Positions 7,433 to 15,579 are shown, counted from the stretch's first letter. The stretch: DNA of 17,404 nt from Candidatus Puniceispirillum sp. (GCA_018668795.1 JABJBD010000025.1:1-17404), one strand, 5' to 3'. Translations and numbers: made by a program. Notes: a model not told the origin generated them from the sequence alone.

Positions 7433-8842
7433 TTAAATAAGATAAAGCGCTGCAAGGCCAAGGAAAACAAAAAACCCGACAACATCTGTAATTGTCGTAA
7501 TAAAAACGCTTGATGCCACTGCCGGATCAACACCCAAGCGCAATAATCCCAAGGGTACGACAGTGCCACTCAAGCCAGCCACAATCAAATTGGCAAACAT
7601 AGCTACCGCCATGACCATGGCAATTTCAGCGTCACCAAACCACACGTATGACAAAGCTGAAGACAAGCCCGCAAAAATAACACCATTGAGAATTGAAACC
7701 AGCAACTCGCGACGCACAAACGACCATGCCACCATATTATCAAGCTGGCGTAGCGCAATAGCACGCACAGCGACAGTGACGGTCTGGGTGCCTGCATTGC
7801 CGCCCATCGACGCCACAATCGGCATCAACACAGCCAGCGCAACAAGCTGCTCAATCGTGGCATCAAACAGACCAATCACCATCGACGCAATAACCGCCGT
7901 AATCAGATTTATCGCCAGCCAGCCTGTCCGGCCTTGCATTGTCTCACGTAAACTAGACCGCAAACTTGCCTCGCCAACACCAGCAAGCGCCATCAAATCT
8001 TCTTCGGCTTCTTCATCAATCACATCGATCACATCATCAATCGTGACCATGCCAACAAGTCGGTCATCTTCATCGACAACACCCGCACTGACCATGCCAT
8101 AATGGCGGAACAGCGACGCCACTTCTTCCTGATCCATAGTCACCGGAATAAGCCGATAATCAGCATCCATGATTTCCGACATGCGACGTGGACGCTGGGT
8201 GCATAAAAGTTTACTCAGGCGCACCTCACCTAGCACATGCCGGGTCGGGTCAATGACAAAAATAAGATAGAAATCACCTGCATCATGATCTTCATTCCGC
8301 AGAAAATCTATAGTCTGACCAACTGTCCAGAATGATGGCACCGTCACCACCTCACGTTGCATCAAGCGACCTGCTGAATCTTCGGGGAATGACAGCCCCT
8401 CTTCGACCAGTACGCGGTCTTCGGCAGGCAAAGCCGCAAGCACATCGGCCCGGTCATCCTGCTCAAGCTCTTCAACAATGTTTAGCGCATCATCTGTAGA
8501 TAGATCAGGCAGTTGCCGCGCCAATGCCGCCATACCCATTACATCGACAATTTCATCACGGGTTTGTTCGTCAAGATGCGCGAGTGTTTCTGCATCCAGA
8601 TCATCACCCAGCATGCGGACCAGCTTGGCCGCGACTTCCAAAGGCAATCTTTCAATAAGATCTGCCTGATCGGCTGGATGCAACGGTGCCATCAACGTTC
8701 GTGCACGGCGTTTCTCACCATCCATGATCGCCTGATTGATCGCTATCTCAACCTTTGGCGTCAGGCCATAAAGTGACGCGATACGACTGGTGTCATCCTT
8801 GCGTTCACTCATGTCCTGATTATTGACCATATTGCCTGCCAT
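7433..8842 (-). CDS. mgtE: Magnesium transporter MgtE
   Basis: MgtE is a homodimeric Mg2+ channel of the inner membrane, gated by cytoplasmic Mg2+. All expected parts are present in 469 residues. The superhelical N domain is at about 45-145, the CBS pair at about 150-275, and a connecting acidic plug helix at about 276-303. The five-helix pore follows at about 305-469. Pore signatures PIVASMGGNAGTQT (341-354) and DPAVASSVFITTITDV (439-454) are visible; D453 corresponds to the pore aspartate (D432 in Thermus MgtE). Acidic residues in the N domain and CBS domains fit Mg2+ sensing. Start choice is uncertain: ATGs at 8842, 8830 and 8812 are all in frame, and the one at 8830 has a CAGG seven or so bases upstream. 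No Mg2+ riboswitch is recognisable upstream. Confidence 0.95.
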   Translation of the reverse strand: MAGNMVNNQDMSERKDDTSRIASLYGLTPKVEIAINQAIMDGEKRRARTLMAPLHPADQADLIERLPLEVAAKLVRMLGDDLDAETLAHLDEQTRDEIVDVMGMAALARQLPDLSTDDALNIVEELEQDDRADVLAALPAEDRVLVEEGLSFPEDSAGRLMQREVVTVPSFWTVGQTIDFLRNEDHDAGDFYLIFVIDPTRHVLGEVRLSKLLCTQRPRRMSEIMDADYRLIPVTMDQEEVASLFRHYGMVSAGVVDEDDRLVGMVTIDDVIDVIDEEAEEDLMALAGVGEASLRSSLRETMQGRTGWLAINLITAVIASMVIGLFDATIEQLVALAVLMPIVASMGGNAGTQTVTVAVRAIALRQLDNMVAWSFVRRELLVSILNGVIFAGLSSALSYVWFGDAEIAMVMAVAMFANLIVAGLSGTVVPLGLLRLGVDPAVASSVFITTITDVVGFFVFLGLAALYLI

Positions 8843-9041
8843 GCTGTTTTCAGATTTTGCGCATTACGGCGGATAGCTACATAGTGACCACCGCATTCAT
8901 CTTTTCATTAAAGATCAATCTTTTGATACCAGACCTGACGACAATTTGAAACTATCAAGGCCGATCCATCTGCATGAAATCGATATTGAAATCTTATGCG
9001 TAATATTATTACAAATTTAGAAATATCTAATTTGAGTAATT
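8843..9041. other. Spacer between regulator end and mgtE start
   Basis: About 200 AT-rich bases must hold the end of the regulator transcript and the mgtE promoter, both on the minus strand. An imperfect inverted repeat, AAATTTAGA / TCTAATTT, lies at about 9015-9034 just after the regulator stop. It is AT-only and has no T-run, so it is at best a weak terminator. I could not pick a convincing -35/-10 pair for mgtE. Confidence 0.25.
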
Positions 9042-10502
9042 TTATTTCATACCCAAATCATACAGACCGACGCGCCGCATATTCCCATCAAACTGCAAAT
9101 CATGGCCAATAGGCGGATGCGCACGTTGACCACATTCCATGCGTTCGCAAACAGCGCACCCAACGCCGATTGGTTCGGGACGCATGGTTTTCCCCGTATC
9201 AAGATGATCCGCATAGACCAGATCACGCGCATGATGCATTTCGCATCCCAGCGCAATGGCAAATTCGGGAGCTGACTCATGTGGAGGTGTCCACAGGCTA
9301 GGCACAGTGCGCGCAATCGTGAAAAATTTCTGCCCCTGAGGTAATTCCACGGCCTGAAACAGCATCCGCTCTGGGGTTCGAAACGCCTTGTGCACCGCCC
9401 ATTTTGGACAAGTACCGCCAAATTTGGCAAATTGCATGCCGCCAGCGGCAAGGCGCTTGGAAATATTGCCTGCATCATCGACACGGATAAAGAAAAACGG
9501 AACCCCACGGGCAGCAGGGGCATTCAGGCTCGTCAGACGATGGCATACCTGCTCAAAGCTACATCCAAAGCGACGCCCCAATAGATCAATATCATAACGC
9601 AGTGATTTCGCCGATTCCAGAAACGGATTATAGGGCATCATAACCGCAGCGGCGAAATAGCCAGCAAGTGTAATCCGGAATAATGACTGGCTTTGTGTTT
9701 CAGGTAATTCATATTCGTCGCACATCTTTTGCAACATGTCCTGCTGGGTCAACAAAGCTATCTGCACCAGAAGATGGAATTGGCGCTGGGGACGTCGCAA
9801 CGCCTCGCTCAGCATGATTTCGCGGCGGTGTAAATCATAGCGGCGCAGTTGGGACCCCATAATGTCGGCTGGCATGATCCGCACACGTAGCCGCATTGTC
9901 TTTTCAACATAATCGACAAGTTGCGCATAAATTCTATCCGTATGCGATGACATGGCATTAGGTGATGGCTTGCCTTTTGCCCATTCGGCCAGCCCCGCCG
10001 TTTCCAGCAGATCGGTTGCGGCCTGTTCGACACTGGCAAAATAGTTATTTTCGCTTTGCAGAACATCACGCACAACTTCGATAGGGCTGCTAAGTCTGGC
10101 TTCGCGCCCTGAAACATGATCCGATGATTGCAGCTCATCGCGCACTTTACGATAAGCATGAAACAGTTTGATGACCGAACGGGCGGCGCCTGGGGCGGCC
10201 GAAATCAAATCCTGTAATTCGCGGCGTGACACCGCCTCACCAGCAAAAAGCGGATCGGTGAATATCTCGCTCATATCGGCAATAAGAGACTGGCTATCAT
10301 CCTCGGCGAATGATTTCAGATCAATATCAAAACTGTTACCCAGCTTGAGTAGCAAAGTCACAGTCAAGGGACGCTGATTATGCTCTAGCAAGTTAAGATA
10401 TGATGGGCTTATATCAAGCGCGTCGGACATGGCCGTTTGCGATAAGCCAATAGACTGACGAAAACGCCGTAATTTATGACCAACCAATATCTTTTCCTGC
10501 AT
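9042..10502 (-). CDS. RamB/ScfR-type short-chain fatty acyl transcriptional regulator (XRE family)
   Basis: This 486-residue cytoplasmic regulator belongs to the RamB/MccR/PrpR-type family, which controls acetate, propionate and glyoxylate-cycle genes and is thought to respond to acyl-CoA. It has an N-terminal XRE helix-turn-helix at about residues 8-62 (GLSQTAMSDALDISPSYLNLLE). A degenerate ImmA/IrrE-like (M78) region spans about 190-310; the HExxH zinc motif is absent, as is usual here. The C-terminal domain ends in three conserved cysteines, C449, C452 and C457, in GVGCAVCERMECGQRAHPP. It is divergent from isocitrate lyase with a 238-base shared control region, the classic arrangement for a local regulator. 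A good promoter at 10570-10597 overlaps a candidate operator, suggesting autoregulation. Whether it activates or represses aceA cannot be read from sequence. Confidence 0.9.
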   Translation of the reverse strand: MQEKILVGHKLRRFRQSIGLSQTAMSDALDISPSYLNLLEHNQRPLTVTLLLKLGNSFDIDLKSFAEDDSQSLIADMSEIFTDPLFAGEAVSRRELQDLISAAPGAARSVIKLFHAYRKVRDELQSSDHVSGREARLSSPIEVVRDVLQSENNYFASVEQAATDLLETAGLAEWAKGKPSPNAMSSHTDRIYAQLVDYVEKTMRLRVRIMPADIMGSQLRRYDLHRREIMLSEALRRPQRQFHLLVQIALLTQQDMLQKMCDEYELPETQSQSLFRITLAGYFAAAVMMPYNPFLESAKSLRYDIDLLGRRFGCSFEQVCHRLTSLNAPAARGVPFFFIRVDDAGNISKRLAAGGMQFAKFGGTCPKWAVHKAFRTPERMLFQAVELPQGQKFFTIARTVPSLWTPPHESAPEFAIALGCEMHHARDLVYADHLDTGKTMRPEPIGVGCAVCERMECGQRAHPPIGHDLQFDGNMRRVGLYDLGMK

Positions 10503-10569
10503 GTCCTAGCTACCTCGAGTCAACGCAATAGTTGTTATGGAGATGTTTATGGCACCCCCTTACGGTCTG

Positions 10570-10597
10570 ATAATATTGTAATAAGTCAATTTGTAAA
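10570..10597 (-). promoter_or_regulatory. Candidate promoter of the RamB-type regulator
   Basis: On the minus strand TTTACA (complement of 10592-10597), a 16-base spacer and TATTAT (complement of 10570-10575) each match five of six sigma70-type consensus bases. The -10 ends about 68 bases before the start codon. The -35 lies inside TTTGTAAA (10590-10597), one of the repeated half-sites next door. Confidence 0.5.
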
Positions 10598-10623
10598 CTG
10601 AAATTGTAAATATTTTACAATTT
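10590..10623. promoter_or_regulatory. Candidate operator between regulator and aceA
   Basis: AAATTGTAAA (10601-10610), TAT, TTTACAATTT (10614-10623) is a perfect palindrome with 10-bp arms. A further half-site TTTGTAAA lies at 10590-10597, so TTGTAAA occurs twice in direct orientation 13 bases apart and once inverted. The family is known to bind AT-rich TTTGCAAA-like sites, which these resemble. It lies between the two candidate promoters and is the obvious place for the regulator to bind. Confidence 0.5.
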
Positions 10624-10629
10624 TCAATT

Positions 10630-10659
10630 TTGCACTTTTTTCCTCGTCATTGGCATAAA
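10630..10659 (+). promoter_or_regulatory. Weak candidate promoter of aceA
   Basis: TTGCAC (10630-10635), 18 bases, CATAAA (10654-10659) is the best pair I can find before aceA. Both boxes are imperfect, as expected if the promoter depends on an activator bound at the palindrome just upstream. The leader would be roughly 75 bases. Confidence 0.25.
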
Positions 10660-10727
10660 TTCAGGCTAATCAAATTCTATCGCTAACAACGTATCTTGCT
10701 GTCGCGTGATGGCACTATGCAAAAGCT

Positions 10728-10733
10728 GAGGAA
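10728..10733 (+). promoter_or_regulatory. Ribosome-binding site deciding the aceA start
   Basis: GAGGAA lies seven bases before ATG 10741. This favours that start over the in-frame TTG at 10696, which would add 15 residues unlike the family. Confidence 0.8.
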
Positions 10734-10740
10734 TTGTTTG

Positions 10741-12045
10741 ATGAGTAAGCTAACTGAATTTGAAGCACATACCAAAACAGATGCTGGCCGCTTTGACGGC
10801 ATTAAGCGTGATTACAGTCTGACGGATGTGAAAAAACTGTCAGGTTCGGTTCAGCCAGAACACACGCTGGCGCGCAATGGCGCCAACAAACTATGGCAGT
10901 TATTGCATAACGAAGATTACGTGCATTCGCTTGGCGCCCTATCTGGTAATCAGGCCATGCAGATGGTACGCGCTGGCCTGAAAGCTATTTATCTTTCTGG
11001 ATGGCAGGTTGCCGCTGATTCAAATACGGCGGGCGCCATGTATCCTGACCAGTCACTATATCCAGCCAATTCAGGCCCCGAGCTAGCGCGCAAGATCAAC
11101 CGTACGCTACAGCGCGCTGACCAGATTCAGACTTTGGAAAATAATGACGATAATATTGATTGGTTTGCCCCCATTATTGCTGATGCGGAAGCTGGTTTTG
11201 GCGGTGCGCTTAACGCATTTGAACTTACGCGCTCTTACATCGAAGCTGGTGCGGCTGGTGTGCATTTTGAAGATCAGCTGGCATCCGAGAAAAAATGCGG
11301 TCACATGGGTGGCAAGGTTCTGATTCCCGTTCAACAGCATATTGCGAATTTGAATGCGGCACGGCTTGCCGCCGATACGGCAGGGGTGCCAACCTTGATT
11401 GTTGCCCGTACCGACGCCGAAAGCGCCAAACTTATCACCTCGGATATTGATGAACGCGACCACCAGTTCCTGACTGGCGAGCGCACCGAAGAAGGCTTTT
11501 TCTGTCTTGATCCAAAGGATGCTTTTGAGCGCTGTGTTGTTCGTGGCCTCGCTTTTGCCGAATATGCCGATCTGATCTGGATGGAAACTTCAACACCGAA
11601 TATTGAGCAGGCACGTCGCTTTGCCGATGCCATCCATGCCAAATTCCCTAATAAGATGCTGGCCTATAATTGTTCACCAAGCTTTAACTGGTCAGCAAAC
11701 CTGTCGCCCGAGGACATTGCCCGCTTCCAGCGTGAAATCGGTGCGATGGGTTATAAATATCAGTTCATCACTTTGGCTGGTTTCCATTCCATGAACTTTG
11801 CCATGTATGAGCTTGCCCGTGATTATCGTGACCGCGGCATGGCCGCCTATAGCGAATTGCAGAATGCCGAATTTGCCGCCGAGGTAAATGGCTATACCGC
11901 AACACGTCATCAACGTGAAGTTGGCGCAGGATGGTTTGACGCAATCTCGGTTGCTGTTAAAGGGGGCCAGTCTGCAACAACCGCACTTAACGACTCGACT
12001 GAAGAGGCACAATTTACCGGCGATCAGGAAAAGGCCGCCGAATAA
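10741..12045 (+). CDS. aceA: Isocitrate lyase
   Basis: Isocitrate lyase splits isocitrate into succinate and glyoxylate, the first step of the glyoxylate shunt, allowing growth on acetate or fatty acids. From ATG 10741 the protein has 434 residues, the same length as E. coli AceA. The catalytic signature KKCGHMGGKVL is intact. Mg2+-binding acids in the IIADAEAGFGG stretch and the substrate loop NCSPSFNW are also present. The start is fixed by GAGGAA upstream, and the N-terminus MSKLTEFEAH resembles other members. It is divergent from the RamB-type regulator and followed by a strong terminator, so it is likely transcribed alone. Malate synthase, the usual partner, is not in this window. Convergent to it lie a glyoxylate/hydroxypyruvate reductase and a glycerate kinase that could handle glyoxylate-derived carbon. 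Confidence 0.97.
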   Translation: MSKLTEFEAHTKTDAGRFDGIKRDYSLTDVKKLSGSVQPEHTLARNGANKLWQLLHNEDYVHSLGALSGNQAMQMVRAGLKAIYLSGWQVAADSNTAGAMYPDQSLYPANSGPELARKINRTLQRADQIQTLENNDDNIDWFAPIIADAEAGFGGALNAFELTRSYIEAGAAGVHFEDQLASEKKCGHMGGKVLIPVQQHIANLNAARLAADTAGVPTLIVARTDAESAKLITSDIDERDHQFLTGERTEEGFFCLDPKDAFERCVVRGLAFAEYADLIWMETSTPNIEQARRFADAIHAKFPNKMLAYNCSPSFNWSANLSPEDIARFQREIGAMGYKYQFITLAGFHSMNFAMYELARDYRDRGMAAYSELQNAEFAAEVNGYTATRHQREVGAGWFDAISVAVKGGQSATTALNDSTEEAQFTGDQEKAAE

Positions 12046-12116
12046 CTTCCCTCAGGAACGGTATATGACCTGCGCTTGGGGGAGTGCGGGTCATGCCATT
12101 ACCGACCTGAAGCCTG

Positions 12117-12157
12117 AGGCCGGATAGGTTTTTGCTTTCCTATCCGGCCTTTCTTTG
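12117..12157 (+). terminator. Rho-independent terminator of aceA
   Basis: AGGCCGGATAGG (12117-12128) pairs perfectly with CCTATCCGGCCT (12139-12150) around a 10-base loop and is followed by TTCTTTG. It lies 71 bases after the aceA stop. On the other strand no T-run follows the stem, so it works mainly for aceA, though the hairpin may also help end the convergent glycerate kinase transcript. Confidence 0.9.
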
Positions 12158-12178
12158 TCCTGATAGTTGTTTTATCGC

Positions 12179-13495
12179 TTATCGGGAAAAAAGGATAATC
12201 GCCAGATCACCCAGGTTCGTGCCTGTCCCACCAGTCGTAACAAGCTGACCAGATGCTTTCAGGAATGGATAGCAATCATGTGCTTGCAAGGCTATTTTGG
12301 CGTTGGGAATATCCAGCATATCGTGACTTGTCACAATCGCACCAGCCGCATCACAGGGGCCATCGCGTCCGTCGGTACCGCCAACAAGTACCGTCCAGTT
12401 CAACGGCGCTGAATTGGCATCCGCACCAAGGGCGATTGCAGCGGTCAAAGCAACTTCCTGTGCCCGCCCGCCAATACCAGATGTGGCGTCCAATTTAACA
12501 GTCGTTTCACCACCAACAACAATGCCATAATGCCCAGGCTTGGTGACAGATAGCGCGCAATCGGCCAGACGTTTGCCCATCTGGGCGGCATCACCATCAA
12601 GATCCGGCGCGTCAATAATCTTTATATCACCCGCCGCCTCGATCAAGGCACGGCTTGCCGAACGACACATATTGTTACTTGCCAGAATTGCTGTCTGCAC
12701 CTTGTCAAATACTGGATCTTCTGCCCCCAAAGGTGCCTGTATTTTGCCACTGACCAACGCATCGAGGTGCGGTGGCACAAAATCCAGCCGATCCAACCCA
12801 TGCAAGCGGACAAGGTCAATAGCCGCCTCAAGCGACGTTGGTTCCGGTGCCGCGACACCACTGGCGATTGATTCAAGCCGGTCACCAGGTACATCCGACA
12901 GTAAAAACTGGCTTATACGGGCAGGCATTGCCAATGCCGCCAGCCGACCACCTTTCAGACGTGAAAACAACCGCCGAATCACATTCATGTCATGAATATC
13001 AAGCCCACTTGCCAGCAAGGCTTCGTTAAGTGCCATTTTGTCAGCCAGCGAAATGCCTGATGCTGGTGCTGGCAACAAGGCCGACCCACCACCACTGATC
13101 AAAAGCAGTAAATGATCGTCTATGGTCAACGACTTCGCCAGCGTTTCCACCGCGTCACTTGCCCGTAACCCTCGAATATCAGGCACCGGATGCGCGCTGG
13201 CATGAACGTCAAATCCGGGCATAGATTGATAATTTTCATCATTTGTTACAATGATACCAGATACCATACAGCCTGCCTGACGGGCGGCATCAGCCATCGC
13301 ACAGGCAGCTTTGCCAATCGCAATAATTGCCGTAGGTACGGGCAAGCCCGCATCGGCATTGCGCATGATATGTTCGACAGCATCGCGCGTTACCGGTTCA
13401 GGGCGCCCCGCGTCAATACCAGCATGAAAAGCCGCCATCGCCAGATCACGAAAATGACCTGCCCCTTCAGCGTGAACAAATGCATTGCCCGACAT
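12179..13495 (-). CDS. Glycerate 2-kinase (MOFRL/DUF4147 family)
   Basis: This enzyme phosphorylates D-glycerate with ATP to 2-phosphoglycerate, feeding lower glycolysis. From ATG 13495 it has 438 residues, the family size. An N-terminal DUF4147 domain carries IGKA (60-63), HPVPD (102-106) and LLISGGGSALL (131-141). The C-terminal MOFRL domain carries VVGGETTVKL and VGGTDGRDGPCDAAGAI. An upstream in-frame start at 13552 would add 19 residues that overlap the dehydrogenase gene and do not resemble the family, so I rejected it. The stop of the upstream dehydrogenase and this ATG are one base apart (TAA-C-ATG) with no clear Shine-Dalgarno, indicating translational coupling. It resembles GckA/TtuD-type kinases, not the GlxK/GarK type. 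The reaction is confident; the physiological pathway is inferred from context. Confidence 0.92.
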   Translation of the reverse strand: MSGNAFVHAEGAGHFRDLAMAAFHAGIDAGRPEPVTRDAVEHIMRNADAGLPVPTAIIAIGKAACAMADAARQAGCMVSGIIVTNDENYQSMPGFDVHASAHPVPDIRGLRASDAVETLAKSLTIDDHLLLLISGGGSALLPAPASGISLADKMALNEALLASGLDIHDMNVIRRLFSRLKGGRLAALAMPARISQFLLSDVPGDRLESIASGVAAPEPTSLEAAIDLVRLHGLDRLDFVPPHLDALVSGKIQAPLGAEDPVFDKVQTAILASNNMCRSASRALIEAAGDIKIIDAPDLDGDAAQMGKRLADCALSVTKPGHYGIVVGGETTVKLDATSGIGGRAQEVALTAAIALGADANSAPLNWTVLVGGTDGRDGPCDAAGAIVTSHDMLDIPNAKIALQAHDCYPFLKASGQLVTTGGTGTNLGDLAIILFSR

Positions 13496-13496
13496 G

Positions 13497-14474
13497 TTAG
13501 ACGACAGGATCAACCAGCGGCTGAGACGCAAAAAAGGCACGCAGATTATCAACCACCTTCAGCCCCATAGCCGTACGTGTTTCCAAAGTTGCTGACCCCA
13601 GATGCGGAAGTAAGACCGTATTGGGCGCCGCCATAATATCGGGGTTTATGACTGGCTCGCCCTGAAATACGTCAAGGCCGGCACCGCCTATAGATCCCGC
13701 ATTCAGCGCCTTTACCAACGCGCTTTCATCGATTACATCGCCGCGTGCCGTATTGATGACAACAGCATCGGATCGCATTGCATCAAACGCGGCTTCATTC
13801 ATGATTTCAAACGTATCCGGACTGGCCGCACAATGCAGGCTGATAAAGTCCGCCGCCGCACATACGTCAATAACCGAAGCCAGTTGAACAGCCCCAATAT
13901 CGTCGCAATCATCAACTTTGGAACGGTTAAAGAAAACCACTTTCATGCCAAAACCAAGCGCACAGCGACGCGCCACAGCCTTGCCAATACGACCCATACC
14001 GATGATGCCAAGCGTTTTGCCACTTAATTGCCGCCCCATCAAATGCGTCGGCCGCCATCCAGCCCAATCGCCGCCGCGCAATTCACGCTCGCCTTCACCA
14101 GCTCGGCGTGCCAGCATTAACATCAAGGTCATGGTGATATCAGCGGTGGCGTCAGTCAGTACACCCGGTGTATTGCTGACCGGAATCGAAGCTACCTTAC
14201 ACGCTTCAATATCGATATGATTAACACCGACACCATAATTGGCGACAAATTTCCCTTTGCCTGCCGCGCCTGCCTTTATGATCTCGGCGGTGATGGAATC
14301 TGAAACCGTTGGCGCCAGCGCGTCATGCCCAGCAAAACCGTCGGCGATTTGCTGTGTCGTTAGCGGCACATCTTCACTATTGAATGTTGGGGTGAAATAT
14401 TTTGACATTTCGGCTTCGGCCTCTGCTGGCCAGCGTCGTGTCACAAAAATTGTTGGTTTTGTAATATCGCTCAT
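13497..14474 (-). CDS. D-isomer-specific 2-hydroxyacid dehydrogenase, likely glyoxylate/hydroxypyruvate reductase
   Basis: This 325-residue cytoplasmic oxidoreductase has the NAD(P)-binding motif GMGRIG (159-164) and the catalytic set R244 (NTARGDVIDE), E273 (FQGEP) and H291 (LLPHLGSAT). An arginine soon after the second strand (FFNRSK, R184) favours NADPH over NADH; this is inference. It heads an operon with glycerate 2-kinase one base downstream, so reduction of hydroxypyruvate to D-glycerate, or of glyoxylate to glycolate, is the most likely role. Other D-2-hydroxyacids cannot be excluded, since the family is poorly resolved by sequence. The ATG at 14474 has only a weak TGAG before it. No promoter stands out in the 110 bases upstream. 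Confidence 0.88.
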   Translation of the reverse strand: MSDITKPTIFVTRRWPAEAEAEMSKYFTPTFNSEDVPLTTQQIADGFAGHDALAPTVSDSITAEIIKAGAAGKGKFVANYGVGVNHIDIEACKVASIPVSNTPGVLTDATADITMTLMLMLARRAGEGERELRGGDWAGWRPTHLMGRQLSGKTLGIIGMGRIGKAVARRCALGFGMKVVFFNRSKVDDCDDIGAVQLASVIDVCAAADFISLHCAASPDTFEIMNEAAFDAMRSDAVVINTARGDVIDESALVKALNAGSIGGAGLDVFQGEPVINPDIMAAPNTVLLPHLGSATLETRTAMGLKVVDNLRAFFASQPLVDPVV

Positions 14475-14562
14475 AACTCACTATGCGATATTGCATGGCC
14501 ATATACAAAGTTTTTTACCTACACTACCTTGAACCAAAAGATAGCGCCTTAATCGTAATCTA

Positions 14563-14581
14563 GCGCGTGAATAACTCGCGC
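14563..14581. repeat. Short GC inverted repeat before the dehydrogenase gene
   Basis: GCGCG (14563-14567) and CGCGC (14577-14581) flank nine bases. It sits just beyond the terminator of the upstream secreted-protein gene and may only reinforce termination. Confidence 0.25.
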
Positions 14582-14615
14582 ATGATAAAAGCGCGGCATC
14601 GATGATACCGCGCTT
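14582..14615 (-). terminator. Rho-independent terminator of the acidic secreted protein gene
   Basis: Read on the minus strand, AAGCGCGG and CCGCGCTT (complement positions 14608-14615 and 14589-14596) form an 8-bp stem with a short inner helix, then TTTTATCAT follows. It lies 33 bases after the stop at 14648 and insulates the dehydrogenase operon. Confidence 0.75.
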
Positions 14616-14647
14616 CATCGTTACATCAACAATGACATAATGATTTA

Positions 14648-15385
14648 TTATTCATCATCACCTTCAAGCTCATTCAGTCTTGCGTCAACTTCATCACAAA
14701 CGACACCTCCGCCGCCATTGACGCAATCTTCATAGCTGTTAAACCTCATGAGTGCTTCCATACCACCTTCAATATCACTAATAGCGGCAATTTCAGCATT
14801 GATATCGTCTAGCAATTCGCCTTCCAGCGATTCTTCAAGATAGGCGTTCATATCGGCAAGCTGCTGCGAATCTAAACCGCCAAGCGAGTCACTGATGGCC
14901 TGAATATTGGCCAGATCAATGCCAGTTTCACTGGCGACTTGCTGAAGATCATCCAAAGTCGCTTTATCAAGCGATGCCAACCCGCCATCAGAAATGACTT
15001 TGGCAAGGTCAATATCGGCTTCTTCACCAAGCTCTTTTACCGCTTCTATACTATCCATCGTCAAACCTTCAACGCCGGAAATATTTTCAACAACCTTATC
15101 GCCAATAAGCTCAAGACGCTCATCATCATCCAAAGGCGCAAGATCCTTGGTTGGCACAAAGGTGATCGTGTCATCGACAAGAACAAAGACATTGTTACCA
15201 ATCACGCCAGCTGGCTTGTCGTCATCTTTGGCATTGGCAATGATATTTTCCAGATTTTCGGGGCTTGCCCCGACATACATATTGCCATCAGGGCCCAGAA
15301 CTTCACCTGATTTGAAAGTCAGGGCTTGTGCGCCAGCCGATAAAGTAACAGTGACGCCCAAAATAGCCATAAAAATTTTAGTCAT
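14648..15385 (-). CDS. Secreted acidic repeat protein of unknown function
   Basis: I do not recognise a named family. The 245-residue protein has a signal peptide (hydrophobic core about 4-17, likely cleavage after A21, AQA/L). The mature part is very acidic: I count about 54 D/E against 11 K/R. Residues 26-100 look globular (GEVLGPDGNMYVGASPENLE, then VIGNNVFVLVDDTITFVP). Residues about 122-180 hold two copies of a roughly 31-residue unit, IDLA..ISD..L..LD...L.D, at 125-147 and 156-179. A third, weaker copy (IAAISDIEGG) starts near 199. Two cysteines, C221 and C230, near the C-terminus may pair. An excellent AGGAG (complement of 15391-15395) five bases before the ATG, and a good terminator, show a monocistronic, well-translated gene. 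The acidity could suit Ca2+ binding or a saline medium, but neither is shown. Confidence 0.8.
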   Translation of the reverse strand: MTKIFMAILGVTVTLSAGAQALTFKSGEVLGPDGNMYVGASPENLENIIANAKDDDKPAGVIGNNVFVLVDDTITFVPTKDLAPLDDDERLELIGDKVVENISGVEGLTMDSIEAVKELGEEADIDLAKVISDGGLASLDKATLDDLQQVASETGIDLANIQAISDSLGGLDSQQLADMNAYLEESLEGELLDDINAEIAAISDIEGGMEALMRFNSYEDCVNGGGGVVCDEVDARLNELEGDDE

Positions 15386-15544
15386 ATCGACTCCTATTAA
15401 AGATATTCGTTACATCAGAAAGCCGCACTTCCTGAATTAGAAAATCGTTATATAAGGCCGTTAACCATTCCTCCTTAGGAGGTTAGCGCAGGAGTAGAAA
15501 TCACATTAATTGTGGCATCTTAGAGTTGAAAAAATCACGCATTA
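15386..15544. other. Spacer upstream of the acidic secreted protein gene
   Basis: This stretch must carry the promoter of the acidic protein gene (minus strand). On that strand TATAAC (complement of about 15449-15454) could be a -10, but no matching -35 is visible. A palindrome CCTCC-TTA-GGAGG lies at 15470-15482; read on the minus strand it gives AAGGAGG one base before an ATG opening a six-codon frame (MVNGLI). The spacing is too short for efficient initiation. Confidence 0.25.
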
Positions 15545-15579
15545 AGTGAAAAAAGGCGCCATCTTTCGATGACGCCTTT
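15545..15579 (-). terminator. Rho-independent terminator of the BMP operon
   Basis: On the minus strand AAAGGCGTCATC, loop GAAA, GATGGCGCCTTT forms a 12-bp stem with one internal mismatch (complement of 15552-15579), followed by a T-run (complement of A15549-A15554 region). It starts 28 bases after the substrate-binding protein stop. Confidence 0.85.

Noticed and set aside
7563..8102. Plus-strand 179-residue open frame
   Set aside because: It is antisense to mgtE, has low-complexity S/T/I-rich composition typical of a shadow frame, and no family features.
8843..8960. Mg2+ riboswitch before mgtE
   Set aside because: No M-box-like structure or conserved segments could be recognised, and the leader is short.
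10696..10740. Longer aceA start (TTG 10696)
   Set aside because: GAGGAA lies correctly spaced before ATG 10741, and the resulting 434 residues match the family.
12540..12995. Plus-strand 151-residue open frame
   Set aside because: It is antisense to the glycerate kinase gene and shows no recognisable domain or good ribosome-binding site.
13496..13552. Longer glycerate kinase start
   Set aside because: It would overlap the dehydrogenase and adds residues unlike the family; TAA-C-ATG coupling explains the junction better.
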